A DNA stretch of 29,532 bases from CAZCFB01 sp964511535 (GCA_964511535.1 CAZEFW010000120.1:1-29532); one strand, 5' to 3'; positions 7,756-19,113 are shown, counted from the stretch's first letter. Notes: generated by a model from the letters alone, not told the origin. Program-made: numbers and translations.

Positions 7756-8718
7756 TTAATAGAGGTACCCCTCCACCCGCACGAACTTGTACCCGGCCGC
7801 CTTGGCCGCCTTCTCGCCCGCGGGCGTGGCGGTGATGAAGTTGTCCTTGCGGCTGGCGCTGTAGAACAGCTTGAGCGGGCGGGTGTCCGGCTTGTGGACC
7901 TTGTGCACGTACCCCTGGATCCGGATCTGCTTGTACCCCGCCGCCTTGGCCGCCTTGACCCCCGCCGCCGTCGCGGCCGAGAAGTTGTCCTTGCGCTTGG
8001 CGCTGTAGAACAGCCGCAGCGGCGCGGTGCCCGGCTTCTTGGCGGGCAGCAGGTACCCCTGGATCCGCGCCTCGGTGTAACCCGCGCCGGCCGCGTCCTT
8101 GGCGCCGTGGCTGGTGGAGGCGCTGAAGTTGTCGGTCCGCGCGCCGCTCCAGAACAGCCGCAGCGCGCGCTTGACCGGCACGCCAAATCCCTGGCAGTCG
8201 AGGTCGAACAGGGACCATGTGAGGGGAAACACCGACCACACGCCCATCTTGGCCGGACCCACCGCCGTCTTCACCTTGGCGCACATGCCCTTGATGGTGA
8301 CCGGCAGCTTCACGTGGGGGATCCCGTCCTTGCACGCCTGGACGATGATCTTGAACTGCTTGTCGCCGCTCTGGCACACGTCGAGGGTGGTCAGATCCTT
8401 GTCCTTCTTGCACCAGTTGGGCAGGAAGTAGGCCGGCGCCTGGCGGGTGACGACAGTGGACTTCTTCGGCAGCTTCACCGCGCCGATGGCCGCCGCGCGA
8501 TACCCGGACTTCTTGCACCGGATGGTGGCCTCCACCGTCCCTGCCGAGGACTCTTGCAGGGTCGCGCCCAGCTTGGACGAGTCTTTGATCACGATGAGCT
8601 TGCCGACCTTGGTGACCTTGTTCAGGCTGATGCTGTTACCCTTGCCCGCAATGGCGGGGGGGGCCAGCAGCAGGATCGCCGCGATGGACAGGGAGAGGTA
8701 CAATCCGGTGTGTGGCAT
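7756..8718 (-). CDS. Secreted protein with three C-terminal DUF5648-like repeats
   Basis: The ATG at 8718 is preferred because GAGG lies 6 bases upstream; a further ATG at 8730 has no such site. The 320-residue protein has an N-terminal signal peptide (LLLAPPAIAG) and a middle part (about 30-185) with several Cys that I do not recognise. Three tandem repeats of about 47 residues follow, beginning LRLFWSGARTDNF, LRLFYSAKRKDNF and LKLFYSASRKDNF. Each continues with T..G.KAA.AAGY and ends in a GY motif. This pattern (L-Y/F-S..., D/H-N-F, AAGY, GY) matches the DUF5648 repeat found in secreted bacterial proteins, often near peptidases or glycan-binding domains. No enzyme motif is seen, so a binding role is a reasonable guess. 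It is divergent from the lipoprotein gene at 8813. Confidence 0.8.
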   Translation of the reverse strand: MPHTGLYLSLSIAAILLLAPPAIAGKGNSISLNKVTKVGKLIVIKDSSKLGATLQESSAGTVEATIRCKKSGYRAAAIGAVKLPKKSTVVTRQAPAYFLPNWCKKDKDLTTLDVCQSGDKQFKIIVQACKDGIPHVKLPVTIKGMCAKVKTAVGPAKMGVWSVFPLTWSLFDLDCQGFGVPVKRALRLFWSGARTDNFSASTSHGAKDAAGAGYTEARIQGYLLPAKKPGTAPLRLFYSAKRKDNFSAATAAGVKAAKAAGYKQIRIQGYVHKVHKPDTRPLKLFYSASRKDNFITATPAGEKAAKAAGYKFVRVEGYLY

Positions 8719-8746
8719 GACAATCCTCATTTGCGTGTTGGACCAG

Positions 8747-8775
8747 TTGACGATTAAATAACGCCAAAATTCAAT
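8747..8775 (+). promoter_or_regulatory. Sigma-70-type promoter for the 8813 lipoprotein gene
   Basis: TTGACG (8747-8752) and TTCAAT (8770-8775) are separated by 17 bp, with 5/6 and 4/6 matches to the consensus boxes. They lie in an 82-94 bp gap that is clearly AT-richer than its surroundings. Transcription would start near 8782, leaving a leader of about 30 bases with AAGAGA just before the ATG at 8813. Confidence 0.5.
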
Positions 8776-8812
8776 CTCTTTTGTTTCTCAACCCGTTGGC
8801 AAGAGACGTTCG

Positions 8813-9841
8813 ATGATCACTTCAACTCGCATGATGGCCGCCATGGCCTGCGCTGCTCTGCTCGTCGCTGGCTGCTCGGCGCCGGTGAAGCGCAACGTTC
8901 GCGCCGCCCTGGGCCAGTGGAAGAACACCGCGCCCACGGCGCCCAAGTGGGACTACCTGACCACGTTTCGCAGCAAGATTACCCTGCCCAGCCTGGTGGT
9001 CGGTGAGCGGGGGGAGCTGTCCTCCGGCTGCCTGCAGCAGGTGGAGCCGCAGCTGAGCAAGGCGAGCGACCAGATGGCCCTGGGCTATCGGGAGGCGGCC
9101 CAGACCAGCGCGCGCCTCGTCTCGTCCCTGGAGGCCACCCTCAAGGAGGTGGTCAAGGGGAAGAGCAATTTCGACGCAGAGGCGCTGTCCCAGGCCGCGG
9201 ATCAGTGGAAGGTGGAGATCCAGGACCTGGAGTATCTCGCGGTGGATCCAGCCCTGGCCCGGCCCAACTTCAAGAACGAGGTGTGCACCGTCCCGGCGCT
9301 GCAGTGGTTCGTCAAGGATCGCGCCATGGTGGTGGGCGCGCTGCGGGCCAAGAAGGCGAAGCTCACCCGCACCACCGGGATCTCCGAGTCCCTCAAGGCG
9401 GCGCTCAAGCTGGCGGTCAAGGAGACCACCGACACCGCGAAGGGGAACCTCGCGCTCCAGCTGGCCGACCTGGTGGAGCAGGGCGGCCAGATCTCGATCC
9501 AGGCCAACGACACCTTCTTCGCCGTGCGCAGCACCGCCATCGCCACGCGGGTGTGCAAGGTGCCTGCCGCCGGGGCGCCCCTCATGGCCGTGGAGCCGGG
9601 ACGCTGGTACACCCTGTGCGGCTACTTCCGCTTCAAGTTCGAGCTGCTGGGCGAGGGCACGGGCCAGGTGCGGTACAAGGTCGAGCGCCCGGGGTCCGAC
9701 ACGGTGGAGTACCTCGAGCGCATCGACAGCCGCACCATGCGTCCGCTGGACGGCGTACACCTGGTGGGGCCCCGGGTCTCGCGGGACGGCGGCGGCTACC
9801 TGCTGGACTTCTACGGCTTCCTGGTGGGGCCGAGGGGATAG
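8813..9841 (+). CDS. Lipoprotein of unknown function
   Basis: The 342-residue protein has a canonical lipobox (LLVAGC, lipidated Cys21), so it is predicted to be membrane-anchored outside the cytoplasm. Residues about 60-230 look alpha-helical and rich in Ala, Lys and Glu. Residues about 240-342 look beta-rich, with aromatic strands (YTLCGYFRFKFEL, YLLDFYGFLVGP). The four Cys beyond the lipidated one could form disulfides. I recognise no family. AAGAGA precedes the ATG; in-frame ATGs at 8831 and 8834 are alternatives. The stop codon overlaps the Shine-Dalgarno of the next gene, so the two products are probably made together. Confidence 0.78.
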   Translation: MITSTRMMAAMACAALLVAGCSAPVKRNVRAALGQWKNTAPTAPKWDYLTTFRSKITLPSLVVGERGELSSGCLQQVEPQLSKASDQMALGYREAAQTSARLVSSLEATLKEVVKGKSNFDAEALSQAADQWKVEIQDLEYLAVDPALARPNFKNEVCTVPALQWFVKDRAMVVGALRAKKAKLTRTTGISESLKAALKLAVKETTDTAKGNLALQLADLVEQGGQISIQANDTFFAVRSTAIATRVCKVPAAGAPLMAVEPGRWYTLCGYFRFKFELLGEGTGQVRYKVERPGSDTVEYLERIDSRTMRPLDGVHLVGPRVSRDGGGYLLDFYGFLVGPRG

Positions 9842-9847
9842 GAGCTC

Positions 9848-10201
9848 ATGAAACAGATCAAGAGCCAGAAGGGTTGCGCCGTCTACCTGTCCATCAGCCG
9901 GCTTTCGGGCAGGTTGCAGCTGTTCAAGGACGGCGACCTGGTGCTCAGCCGCGACGGCAGCGCCGAGCTGCCGTACCATTTCGAGCTGAAGCGGGGCGCC
10001 TGCTACAAGCCGGTCTACGACAACAACGCCGGGGGTGAGGCGTACATGCATGTCGTGCTGGCCCAGCACGAGAGCGAAGGCTGGGGCTTCCTGGACTACG
10101 AGTTCGACCTGCAGCTCGAGCCAGGGCCCCAGGTCAAGGACCTGCCCGAGTTCAAGCTGCAGGACCGGGATCCGTTCGACGCGGACGACCTGCCGGGCTG
10201 A
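9848..10201 (+). CDS. Small beta-rich protein of unknown function, coupled to the 8813 lipoprotein
   Basis: The 117-residue product has no signal peptide or membrane segment and two Cys. Its first 80 residues read as alternating beta strands (CAVYLSISRLSGRLQLF, then HVVLAQ). It ends in an acidic tail (FDADDLPG). GGAG at 9841-9844 overlaps the stop codon of the upstream lipoprotein gene, so translation is probably coupled. I recognise no family. With no export signal, a cytoplasmic role is inferred, which is odd for the partner of a lipoprotein. Confidence 0.72.
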   Translation: MKQIKSQKGCAVYLSISRLSGRLQLFKDGDLVLSRDGSAELPYHFELKRGACYKPVYDNNAGGEAYMHVVLAQHESEGWGFLDYEFDLQLEPGPQVKDLPEFKLQDRDPFDADDLPG

Positions 10202-10231
10202 CCGCAGCGGATCGAGCGTATAATCGATCCG
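10198..10231 (+). promoter_or_regulatory. Consensus -10 box inside an 8-bp inverted repeat; probable leaderless promoter
   Basis: TATAAT at 10219-10224 is a perfect -10 box. Seven bases further on is the GTG start codon at 10232, so transcription would begin at or next to the start codon. A weak -35 (CTGACC, 10198-10203) sits 15 bp upstream. CGGATCGA (10208-10215) and TCGATCCG (10224-10231) form an exact inverted repeat whose 8-base loop holds most of the -10 box. A protein bound there would block the promoter. Alternatively the repeat may be a hairpin ending transcription of the upstream pair; it lacks a T-run. Confidence 0.5.
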
Positions 10232-11779
10232 GTGAGACCCCGCTCAACCACGCTCGCGCTGCTGCTGGCCGCCAGCCTCTCGTCGCTGGCCGGCGGGTGC
10301 CACCTGATCTTTCCCTACGAGGACCAGCAGCTCCCCCCCCTGGACGCGGCGCGGCCGGATCGGCGCCGGCCAGCCGCCGAGGCCAGGCCCGTGCAGGACG
10401 CCACACAGAAGGCGGACAGGCCCCTCCCGGTGCCCGATCTCAAGCCGGGCAAGGACAAGTCGACCGCCACCTGCCGCCAGGGAGCGATCTGGGCGCAGCA
10501 GATCCAGGGCGCCGGAGACGGCGATGGCACGCTGGTGGCGGTGGACGCGCAGGACAACATCTACCTGGCCGGGATCTTCAGCGGCAGCATCACGGCCGGC
10601 AAGACCACCCTGACGGCCAAGGGCGGCGGCGACGTGTTCCTGGTCAGCTTCAAGGCGGACGGCACGGTGCGCTGGGCCGAGTCCCTGGGCGGGACCAGCT
10701 CCGACGCCCCGGCCGGCCTGGCCGTGCACCCCAAGACCGGCGATATCCTGCTGGCGGGGTCGTTCTATGGCCCCGTGCTCTACACCAAGTCGTCCGCCCT
10801 GTCCGGGCAGGGCGGCTACGACATCTTCTTCGCCAGATACAAACCGACCGGCAAGCTGAGCGCGCTGACCGTGGCCGGCGGCGCCATGAACGACCTGCCC
10901 CGGGGCCTGGCGGTGGACGCCGCCGGGAGCGTCTACCTCTCGGTGACCTTCTACGGCGCCTTCAAGACGGTGCCGGGCCTGAACAGCGTCGGCGGCAGCG
11001 CGGATGCCCTGCTGATCAAGTTGAACCCCGACGGCAGCGTGGGCTGGTCGGTGCACCTCGGCGGCAAGGGGAACGATGTGGCCGGTCCGGTGGCGGTGAG
11101 CCAGAGCGGCGGGGCGCTCTACTGGACCGGCTACTTCAGCGACAAGACCACCACCGGGCCCGCCCTGGCGGCCAGCCCACCCGGTCAGCCTGACGGGTTC
11201 CTGCTGCGGGTCAAGTCCGACGGTACGGTCACCAAGAGCAGAGTGTGGGGCGGCGCCGGGGCCGCGGAGGTGGCCACCTCGGTCCTGGTTGGCCCCGGCG
11301 GGCATGTCTACATGGCAGGCCACTTCACCAAGGAGGTCAACCTCGGCAAGGGCAAGCACAGCAGCAAGGGGCTGTACGACCTCTTCCTGGGGAGCTTCGA
11401 CGCCGCGAACCTCGCCACCCGCTGGAGCGACACCATCGGCTCCACCATGCACGAGTTCGGTGGGGGGCTGGTGGCCGATGGCAAGGGGGGGCGCGTCTAC
11501 TTCTCGGGGCTGCTGGGCGGCGCCGCAAGCTTCGGCAAGCTGAAGATGAACCCGGCCGGCACGGACGGCCTGATGCTGGTGGGCTTCAGCGGGGGAGGCT
11601 CGCCGTGCTACGCCGGGGTGCTCGGCGGGAGCGGCTACCTGCACGGCAGGGGTCTGGCCATGGACAGCAGCGGGCACATGTACCAGGCGGCGCGGCTGAA
11701 GGGGCTGGCCAAGGTGGGCGTCAAGACCCACAGCAGCGCCAAGTTCGACGCGATGCTGATCAAGTGGAAGCCGGAGTGA
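10232..11779 (+). CDS. SBBP-type beta-propeller lipoprotein
   Basis: The 515-residue protein begins with GTG and has a lipobox LAGGC (Cys23). A Pro/Arg/Asp-rich linker (about 35-80) leads to a domain of about 430 residues made of repeated blades with motifs such as DAQDNIYLAGIFSG, GDVFLVSFKADGTVRWA and GGTSSDAPAGLAV. This DxxGNxYxxGxF ... DxFxxKxxxxGxxxWxxxxGG pattern is the SBBP (seven-bladed beta-propeller) repeat common in secreted proteins of Myxococcota and relatives. I count about six or seven blades. Such propellers usually act as binding platforms; no catalytic motif is visible. There is no Shine-Dalgarno, and a perfect TATAAT ends only 7 bases before the GTG, so a leaderless mRNA is likely. 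Confidence 0.87.
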   Translation: MRPRSTTLALLLAASLSSLAGGCHLIFPYEDQQLPPLDAARPDRRRPAAEARPVQDATQKADRPLPVPDLKPGKDKSTATCRQGAIWAQQIQGAGDGDGTLVAVDAQDNIYLAGIFSGSITAGKTTLTAKGGGDVFLVSFKADGTVRWAESLGGTSSDAPAGLAVHPKTGDILLAGSFYGPVLYTKSSALSGQGGYDIFFARYKPTGKLSALTVAGGAMNDLPRGLAVDAAGSVYLSVTFYGAFKTVPGLNSVGGSADALLIKLNPDGSVGWSVHLGGKGNDVAGPVAVSQSGGALYWTGYFSDKTTTGPALAASPPGQPDGFLLRVKSDGTVTKSRVWGGAGAAEVATSVLVGPGGHVYMAGHFTKEVNLGKGKHSSKGLYDLFLGSFDAANLATRWSDTIGSTMHEFGGGLVADGKGGRVYFSGLLGGAASFGKLKMNPAGTDGLMLVGFSGGGSPCYAGVLGGSGYLHGRGLAMDSSGHMYQAARLKGLAKVGVKTHSSAKFDAMLIKWKPE

Positions 11780-11797
11780 ACCGGCCGGGGGCGGCGC

Positions 11798-12133
11798 CTA
11801 CTCCTCGAGGTGCTTGAGCACCCAGGTGTACTCCATCCGCAGGGCCTCTTTCTCCTGATCCGAGAGGGACTCGTCCTGGTCCAGCTCGGCCAGCTTGCGG
11901 CGCAGGGCGTCTGGATCGGCCACCGTACGGGCCACCTGTTGCTCGGTCATCACCTGGTGGTTCTTCAGCGCGGTGATCTTCTGGCGCAGGGCCTTTGGAT
12001 CCCGGGCCAGGTCGTCCATCTGGCGTGGGGTCATGGGGACATGGCGGGCCAGCCACTCCACGTGGGCCCGGATCGCCTCCGGACTGTCAAGCTCGCCCAG
12101 GGTCAGGGGCTTCTGCTCGTTTTGCTCGGTCAT
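11798..12133 (-). CDS. Small helical-repeat cytoplasmic protein of unknown function
   Basis: The 111-residue charged protein has no signal peptide, no Cys and no membrane segment. It holds an internal duplication: MTPRQMDDLARDPKALRQK (from residue 34) and MTEQQVARTVADPDALRRK (from residue 62) share the pattern MTxxQxxxxxxDPxALRxK at a 28-residue spacing. A more degenerate copy begins near residue 11 (SPEAIRAH) and perhaps another near 93 (EKEALRME). The protein therefore looks like a short alpha-helical repeat. GGAG is present upstream but 12 bases from the ATG. It follows the lipoprotein gene at 12166-12900 on the same strand by 32 bp. I recognise no family. Confidence 0.72.
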   Translation of the reverse strand: MTEQNEQKPLTLGELDSPEAIRAHVEWLARHVPMTPRQMDDLARDPKALRQKITALKNHQVMTEQQVARTVADPDALRRKLAELDQDESLSDQEKEALRMEYTWVLKHLEE

Positions 12134-12165
12134 TGGCTAGTTTTACTCCAAACAGCGAGGCGCCG

Positions 12166-12900
12166 CTACCAGCCGCAGCCGCGCTTGTACAGGTCCTTCC
12201 CGGCCTTGCCCAGCTCCTTGAGCCAGGCGGCCCAGAAGTTGCCGGCGCGGTCGATGAAGTCCGCCACCTGAGGATCCGCCGCCGCGGCGGCCTTCATCCA
12301 GCTTGCGTCGAGGTCGATGAGGCCCCTGTCGTTGCCGAGACCGGGGACCCGGGTGGACAGGCGCTTGACCCCCGCGCCCTGGGCCCAGCGGTCCTTGGTC
12401 CTGTCCATGGGCATCTTGCCGGGGAGGTCCGACCAGGCCTCGATGAAGGTCATCTCCCCCTGGTCGTTGAAGGTGAACTCCTCGTAGATCGGGCAGTCCC
12501 CCTCCTTGTACTTGAACGAGACATAGCAGCGGGCGAAGGGCTGGACGGAGAACGCCTTGCACTCGCGCTTCGGCACCGTGGACGGGTCGGCGGCCAGGGC
12601 GGCCTTGGTGGACGAGATCATCAGGTCCTTGCCGTAGCCGGTGAGCAGCAGCCAGGGCGGCCACTCCCAGCGGGCCACCAGGGTCGAGTAAGTGGGCACG
12701 CTGTTGGGATCGGCGCTGGTGTCGAGGGTGTCGAAGTACTTGTTCGCCTGGGTCACGTAGTAGGCGGCGGACTTGGTGGGCGACAGGGCTGTGGACAGCG
12801 CGCCCGGGTCCGGAGCGGCGGCCTCCTCGCCGCAGGCGGCAGGCAGGAGCGCGGCCAACACCAGGGTCGGCGGGAGCCGGCGGATCATGACACTCTGCAT
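12166..12900 (-). CDS. Probable lipoprotein of unknown function
   Basis: The 244-residue protein has an N-terminal hydrophobic segment ending LLPAAC (Cys23), a lipobox with an unusual Pro, followed by an Ala/Glu-rich linker. The mature part contains several aromatic residues and five further Cys, and ends KRGCGW. I recognise no family. ATG codons at 12900 and 12888 are both possible; TTGAGG lies 2 bases before the first, and a weak AGAG 4 bases before the second. It is divergent from the gene at 12925, leaving only 24 bp between the two start codons, so the promoters must overlap one or the other coding region. Confidence 0.75.
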   Translation of the reverse strand: MQSVMIRRLPPTLVLAALLPAACGEEAAAPDPGALSTALSPTKSAAYYVTQANKYFDTLDTSADPNSVPTYSTLVARWEWPPWLLLTGYGKDLMISSTKAALAADPSTVPKRECKAFSVQPFARCYVSFKYKEGDCPIYEEFTFNDQGEMTFIEAWSDLPGKMPMDRTKDRWAQGAGVKRLSTRVPGLGNDRGLIDLDASWMKAAAAADPQVADFIDRAGNFWAAWLKELGKAGKDLYKRGCGW

Positions 12901-12924
12901 GGCCTCAAGGTACCATGGCGGCTC

Positions 12925-13821
12925 ATGGACGCTCTCGCTGAACGTGGCGCCATCTGCCTCGACTGCCGCACCGCCCTGGCGCCGGGGGAGACATGCGACC
13001 GGGGCGCCAGGCACCGGGTGGTCAACCTGCGCAGCGGCGACGGGCGGGAGGCCCTGCTGTCGGAGGTGTGGGGGCCGCCCAGCGTGCGCCGGCGGATCAA
13101 GCAGATCGCCGCGGCGGGGGGCGCCGGCGCGGCCGGGGGGAGCATGCTCGGCCCGGCCGCTGAGATCGGGTGCGAGGTCATGGTCATGGACGGGGCGCTC
13201 GGCCTGATTATCATGGCCGTGGCGGCGGTGATCATGCTGTTCTACGCGGCCATCACCCGGGTGACCCACATGGTGAGGATGAGCGGCAAGCACCCGCGGC
13301 CCAACGGCGCCAGGGTGCAGCCGCGGCGTCTGCGCGGCCGCCACACGGGCGGCCGGGTCGCCGAGGTGAAGGGGCTGGTGACCGCGCCGTCCGGGCAGCA
13401 GGTGGCGGCCTACGGGCTGCGCCTGATGCGCAAGCAGAGCAACCTGTCGGCCCTGATGCTCAGCGACGGCCACTGCGCCGGCTTCACCGTGGAGGCCGAG
13501 GACGGCACGCGGATCCTGGTGCCGGCCGGCCGGGTGCGGCTGGAGGGGCCGGACCGGCTGGCCCAGGCCGTGGCGGAGCCCCGGGTCGCGTCCTACCTCC
13601 AGCAATTCGACGGCGACTACCTGGCCGATCCGGAGGAGCTGGCCATGGTCCCGCACGACCGCGCCGAGGAGTTCACCATCAAGCGCGGCGATGGCGTGGA
13701 GGTGCTCAGCCGCTTGCAGCCCATGCCCGACCCGCGCGCGGCCGCGGGCGGCTACCGGGATGCCGCGGGCACGGTGCAGGTCGCCCAGGGGATCCCGCAG
13801 CTGAGGGTGTCCGGAGCGTGA
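12925..13821 (+). CDS. Zn-ribbon membrane protein with a GIDE-like domain
   Basis: The 298-residue product opens with CLDCRTALAPGETCDRGARH (residues 11-30), a C-x2-C-x9-C-x5-H arrangement like a treble-clef or zinc ribbon. A Gly/Ala-rich stretch (63-75) and one clear transmembrane helix follow (about 89-110), with basic residues after it. The C-terminal half has a region (about 143-208: GRVAEVKGLVTAPSGQQVAAYGL ending GTRILVPAGRVRLEG) whose order, 'core property... chosen AxYxLR... FxVEDEDG-RxLVPA', resembles the GIDE/E3-ligase-like domain of prokaryotic membrane proteins. The resemblance is by eye and uncertain. The ATG at 12925 is used; only a weak GGCGG precedes it. The stop overlaps the GTG of the next gene (GTGA), so the two are coupled. 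Confidence 0.72.
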   Translation: MDALAERGAICLDCRTALAPGETCDRGARHRVVNLRSGDGREALLSEVWGPPSVRRRIKQIAAAGGAGAAGGSMLGPAAEIGCEVMVMDGALGLIIMAVAAVIMLFYAAITRVTHMVRMSGKHPRPNGARVQPRRLRGRHTGGRVAEVKGLVTAPSGQQVAAYGLRLMRKQSNLSALMLSDGHCAGFTVEAEDGTRILVPAGRVRLEGPDRLAQAVAEPRVASYLQQFDGDYLADPEELAMVPHDRAEEFTIKRGDGVEVLSRLQPMPDPRAAAGGYRDAAGTVQVAQGIPQLRVSGA

Positions 13822-15488
13822 GGCTCCCGTCGCGCAGCGCGCGCCGCTGCCTGCTGATCCTCGGCGCGCTGCTGGCGCTGCAGATCAACCTGTGGCAGCT
13901 CTGGATCGCCGCCGGCGACGTGGCCTTGGGCTGCGATGCCTACGCGCACCTGAACAACCAGCTGCGCTTCTTCGACGCCCTGTGGGACCTGGCGCGGTCG
14001 CCCTCGCTGGACGGCATGGCGGCCGCGCTCTGGTCCGACGACATCTCGCCGGCCAAGTGGCCCCGGTTCACCTACCTTGTCTCCAGCGTCGGCACGGCGC
14101 TGCTGGGCCGGGAGGCCGGCGTCACCGTGCTGTTCACCAGCGCGGCCTTCACCGCGGTGATGCTGCTCTCGCTGCTCACCATCGGGCGACGCCTGTACGA
14201 TGTGCGGGTCGGGCTGCTGGCCTGCGTGCTGGCCTCGCTGCTCCCCTTCACCGCCCACTATGGCGTGCGCTACGGGCTGGATTATCCGCTGGCCTGCATG
14301 GTGACCGCCTCCCTGGCCGCCCTGATCCGCGCCGACGATTTCAAGCGCCGGCGGGCGTCGCTGGTGTTCGCGGGTGTGGCCGCGTTGACGCTGCTGACCA
14401 AGCTCCAGGGGGTGCTGTTCCTGGCCGGCCCGGTGATATTGGTGGCCGTGCGCGTGCTCCGGGCGGAGGGGGAGCGGCGGCGCAAGCTGGTCAACATGGC
14501 CCTGGCCGGCGGCCTGGGCGCGGCGGCGCTGGCCATTGCCCTGGCCGGAGACCTGGCGGCGCTGCCCGGGATCTTGCTGGCCCACACCGGGCAGAGCGGC
14601 CTGCGGTCCCAGAGCCTGGTAATGGAGCTGTTCGGCTGGCGCAGCCTCGCGTTCTACCCCGTGGCCCTTGCGCTGGGGCTCTCGCCCCTGGTGCTGGCGC
14701 CGGCGCTGTGGGGCCTGCGGGCAGGGCTGCTCCTGTCAGCGGTGCTGCCGCCGCTGGTGGCCTTCACCTTCCTCTTCTCCACCAAGTGGGAGCGGTTCAT
14801 GCTGCCGGCGGTGCCGCTGCTCTGCGTATGCGCGGCCTCGGCCCTGCTGCGAATCCGCCGCCCCCGGCTGCGCCGGGCAGCGGTGGCGACGCTGGTGGCG
14901 GGGCTGGCGGTCCAGATGTTCGGCGCCATGTTCGTCCGCAACCCGTACAGCCGCCTGCAGGAAGAGCTCGCCCGGGCGGGGATCAAGGGCGAGGACACCT
15001 ACCCGCACCCGCCGGTGCCCAACAACTACCGCCGGCAGCTGGGGCAGCTGGCGGAGCTGGCCATCAGGCGCCGCCCGTCGGGCCCGGTGCTGCTGGGGCT
15101 CGTGGAAGATCCGGCGGTGGGGCCGGGGCCCGCCGTGCTGCTGGAGTACCACCTCCGCCGCGCCCTGGACGGCCGCGCGCTGAGGGTGCACCAGACCGGG
15201 CTGCACCCGTGGCCCTTCTTCAAGGACCGGGGCCGCTTCAGCCTGGTGGCCACCATCTCGGAGCGCGGCGGCGCGCCGGCGAAGATCCTGGAGCGGGTGT
15301 ACCCGCGCTACCTGGACCGCGCTCTGATGACCAGGGCCTGGCCGCGCAACCGGTTCGACTACCGCAAGGAGCGCCACGCCCGGTACTTCCGCCACGCGGG
15401 CTCCCTGCCGCTGCTGCGCCAGGCGCGGATCCTGCCCGACGGGTACCATGTCTCACTGCTCGGCATCCCCGGTCGGAGCTGGCGCTGA
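13818..15488 (+). CDS. GT-C-type (family 39-like) membrane glycosyltransferase
   Basis: The 556-residue integral membrane protein has about nine or ten hydrophobic helices in residues 10-385 and a soluble C-terminal domain of about 170 residues. The first outward loop carries acidic residues (Asp34, Asp40 in GCDAYAHLNNQ), as in GT-C enzymes of the PMT/ArnT/GT39 group, which transfer sugars from lipid-phosphate donors at the outer face of the inner membrane. The donor and acceptor are unknown. Start: GTG at 13818, overlapping the stop of the Zn-ribbon gene as GTGA, with GGAG one base before it. The 3' end overlaps the convergent TlpA-like gene by 36 bp. No other glycan gene is near. Confidence 0.8.
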   Translation: MRLPSRSARRCLLILGALLALQINLWQLWIAAGDVALGCDAYAHLNNQLRFFDALWDLARSPSLDGMAAALWSDDISPAKWPRFTYLVSSVGTALLGREAGVTVLFTSAAFTAVMLLSLLTIGRRLYDVRVGLLACVLASLLPFTAHYGVRYGLDYPLACMVTASLAALIRADDFKRRRASLVFAGVAALTLLTKLQGVLFLAGPVILVAVRVLRAEGERRRKLVNMALAGGLGAAALAIALAGDLAALPGILLAHTGQSGLRSQSLVMELFGWRSLAFYPVALALGLSPLVLAPALWGLRAGLLLSAVLPPLVAFTFLFSTKWERFMLPAVPLLCVCAASALLRIRRPRLRRAAVATLVAGLAVQMFGAMFVRNPYSRLQEELARAGIKGEDTYPHPPVPNNYRRQLGQLAELAIRRRPSGPVLLGLVEDPAVGPGPAVLLEYHLRRALDGRALRVHQTGLHPWPFFKDRGRFSLVATISERGGAPAKILERVYPRYLDRALMTRAWPRNRFDYRKERHARYFRHAGSLPLLRQARILPDGYHVSLLGIPGRSWR

Positions 15489-16027
15489 CGCAGGCGCCGC
15501 CGCGCGGAGCAGCTCACTCAGAGAGCGCTCGGACCAGGGCTGGGCCCCGTCCAGGCGCTTGCGGATCCTCCCGTCAGCGTCGAGCAGGAAGGTCACCGGC
15601 AGCTGACGCACGTTAAAGCGCTGCTCCACCTCGTCGCCCGAGGCCAGGAGCACCGCCGGCGGGGGAGCGCCGCCGAGGAAGCTGCGCACGGCGGGCCACT
15701 GCCGATCCACGCTCACGGCGAGCACGCGCGCCGACGCGTCCCCGGCGAGGCGGAGCAGGGCAGGGAGCTCCTCCCGGCACGGCTTGCACCAGGTGGCCCA
15801 GAAGTGGAGCACCACGGGGCGGCCGCGCAGGCTGGACAGCTCCACTTGGGCGCCGTCAGCCCGCCGCAGGGTGAGCGCCGGAGCCAGCTGGCCCGGCGGC
15901 GCTTGCCCGGCATGTGCCCCGCCACCCGCAGCCTCCGGCGCGCTCCGCCGCCGCTCCACGCCGAACCAGGCCGCCAGCAGGAGGGCCTGCAGCGCCGCGA
16001 GCACCGCCACGATCTTCAGCGCCTCCT

Positions 16028-16031
<4 letters not shown>
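15453..16031 (-). CDS. TlpA-like periplasmic thioredoxin (thiol-disulfide oxidoreductase)
   Basis: The 192-residue protein has an N-terminal membrane anchor (residues 6-24), a short linker and a thioredoxin fold. The catalytic motif is WCKPC (Cys82 and Cys85) within HFWATWCKPC, and the cis-Pro loop is RQLPVTFLLD. TlpA/ResA relatives reduce or form disulfides in exported proteins. The ATG overlaps the stop of the RND pump gene (ATGA), so the gene belongs to the metal-efflux operon. There it may keep the many Cys residues of the adaptor and of the small Cys-rich protein in the right redox state; that role is inferred. Its last 36 bp overlap the end of the convergent glycosyltransferase gene. 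Confidence 0.9.

Positions 16032-19113
<3,082 letters not shown>

Noticed and set aside
13170..13817. An upstream in-frame extension of the glycosyltransferase frame
   Set aside because: It overlaps the Zn-ribbon protein and is Arg/Gly-rich; the GTG at 13818 with the GTGA overlap gives a sensible membrane N-terminus.
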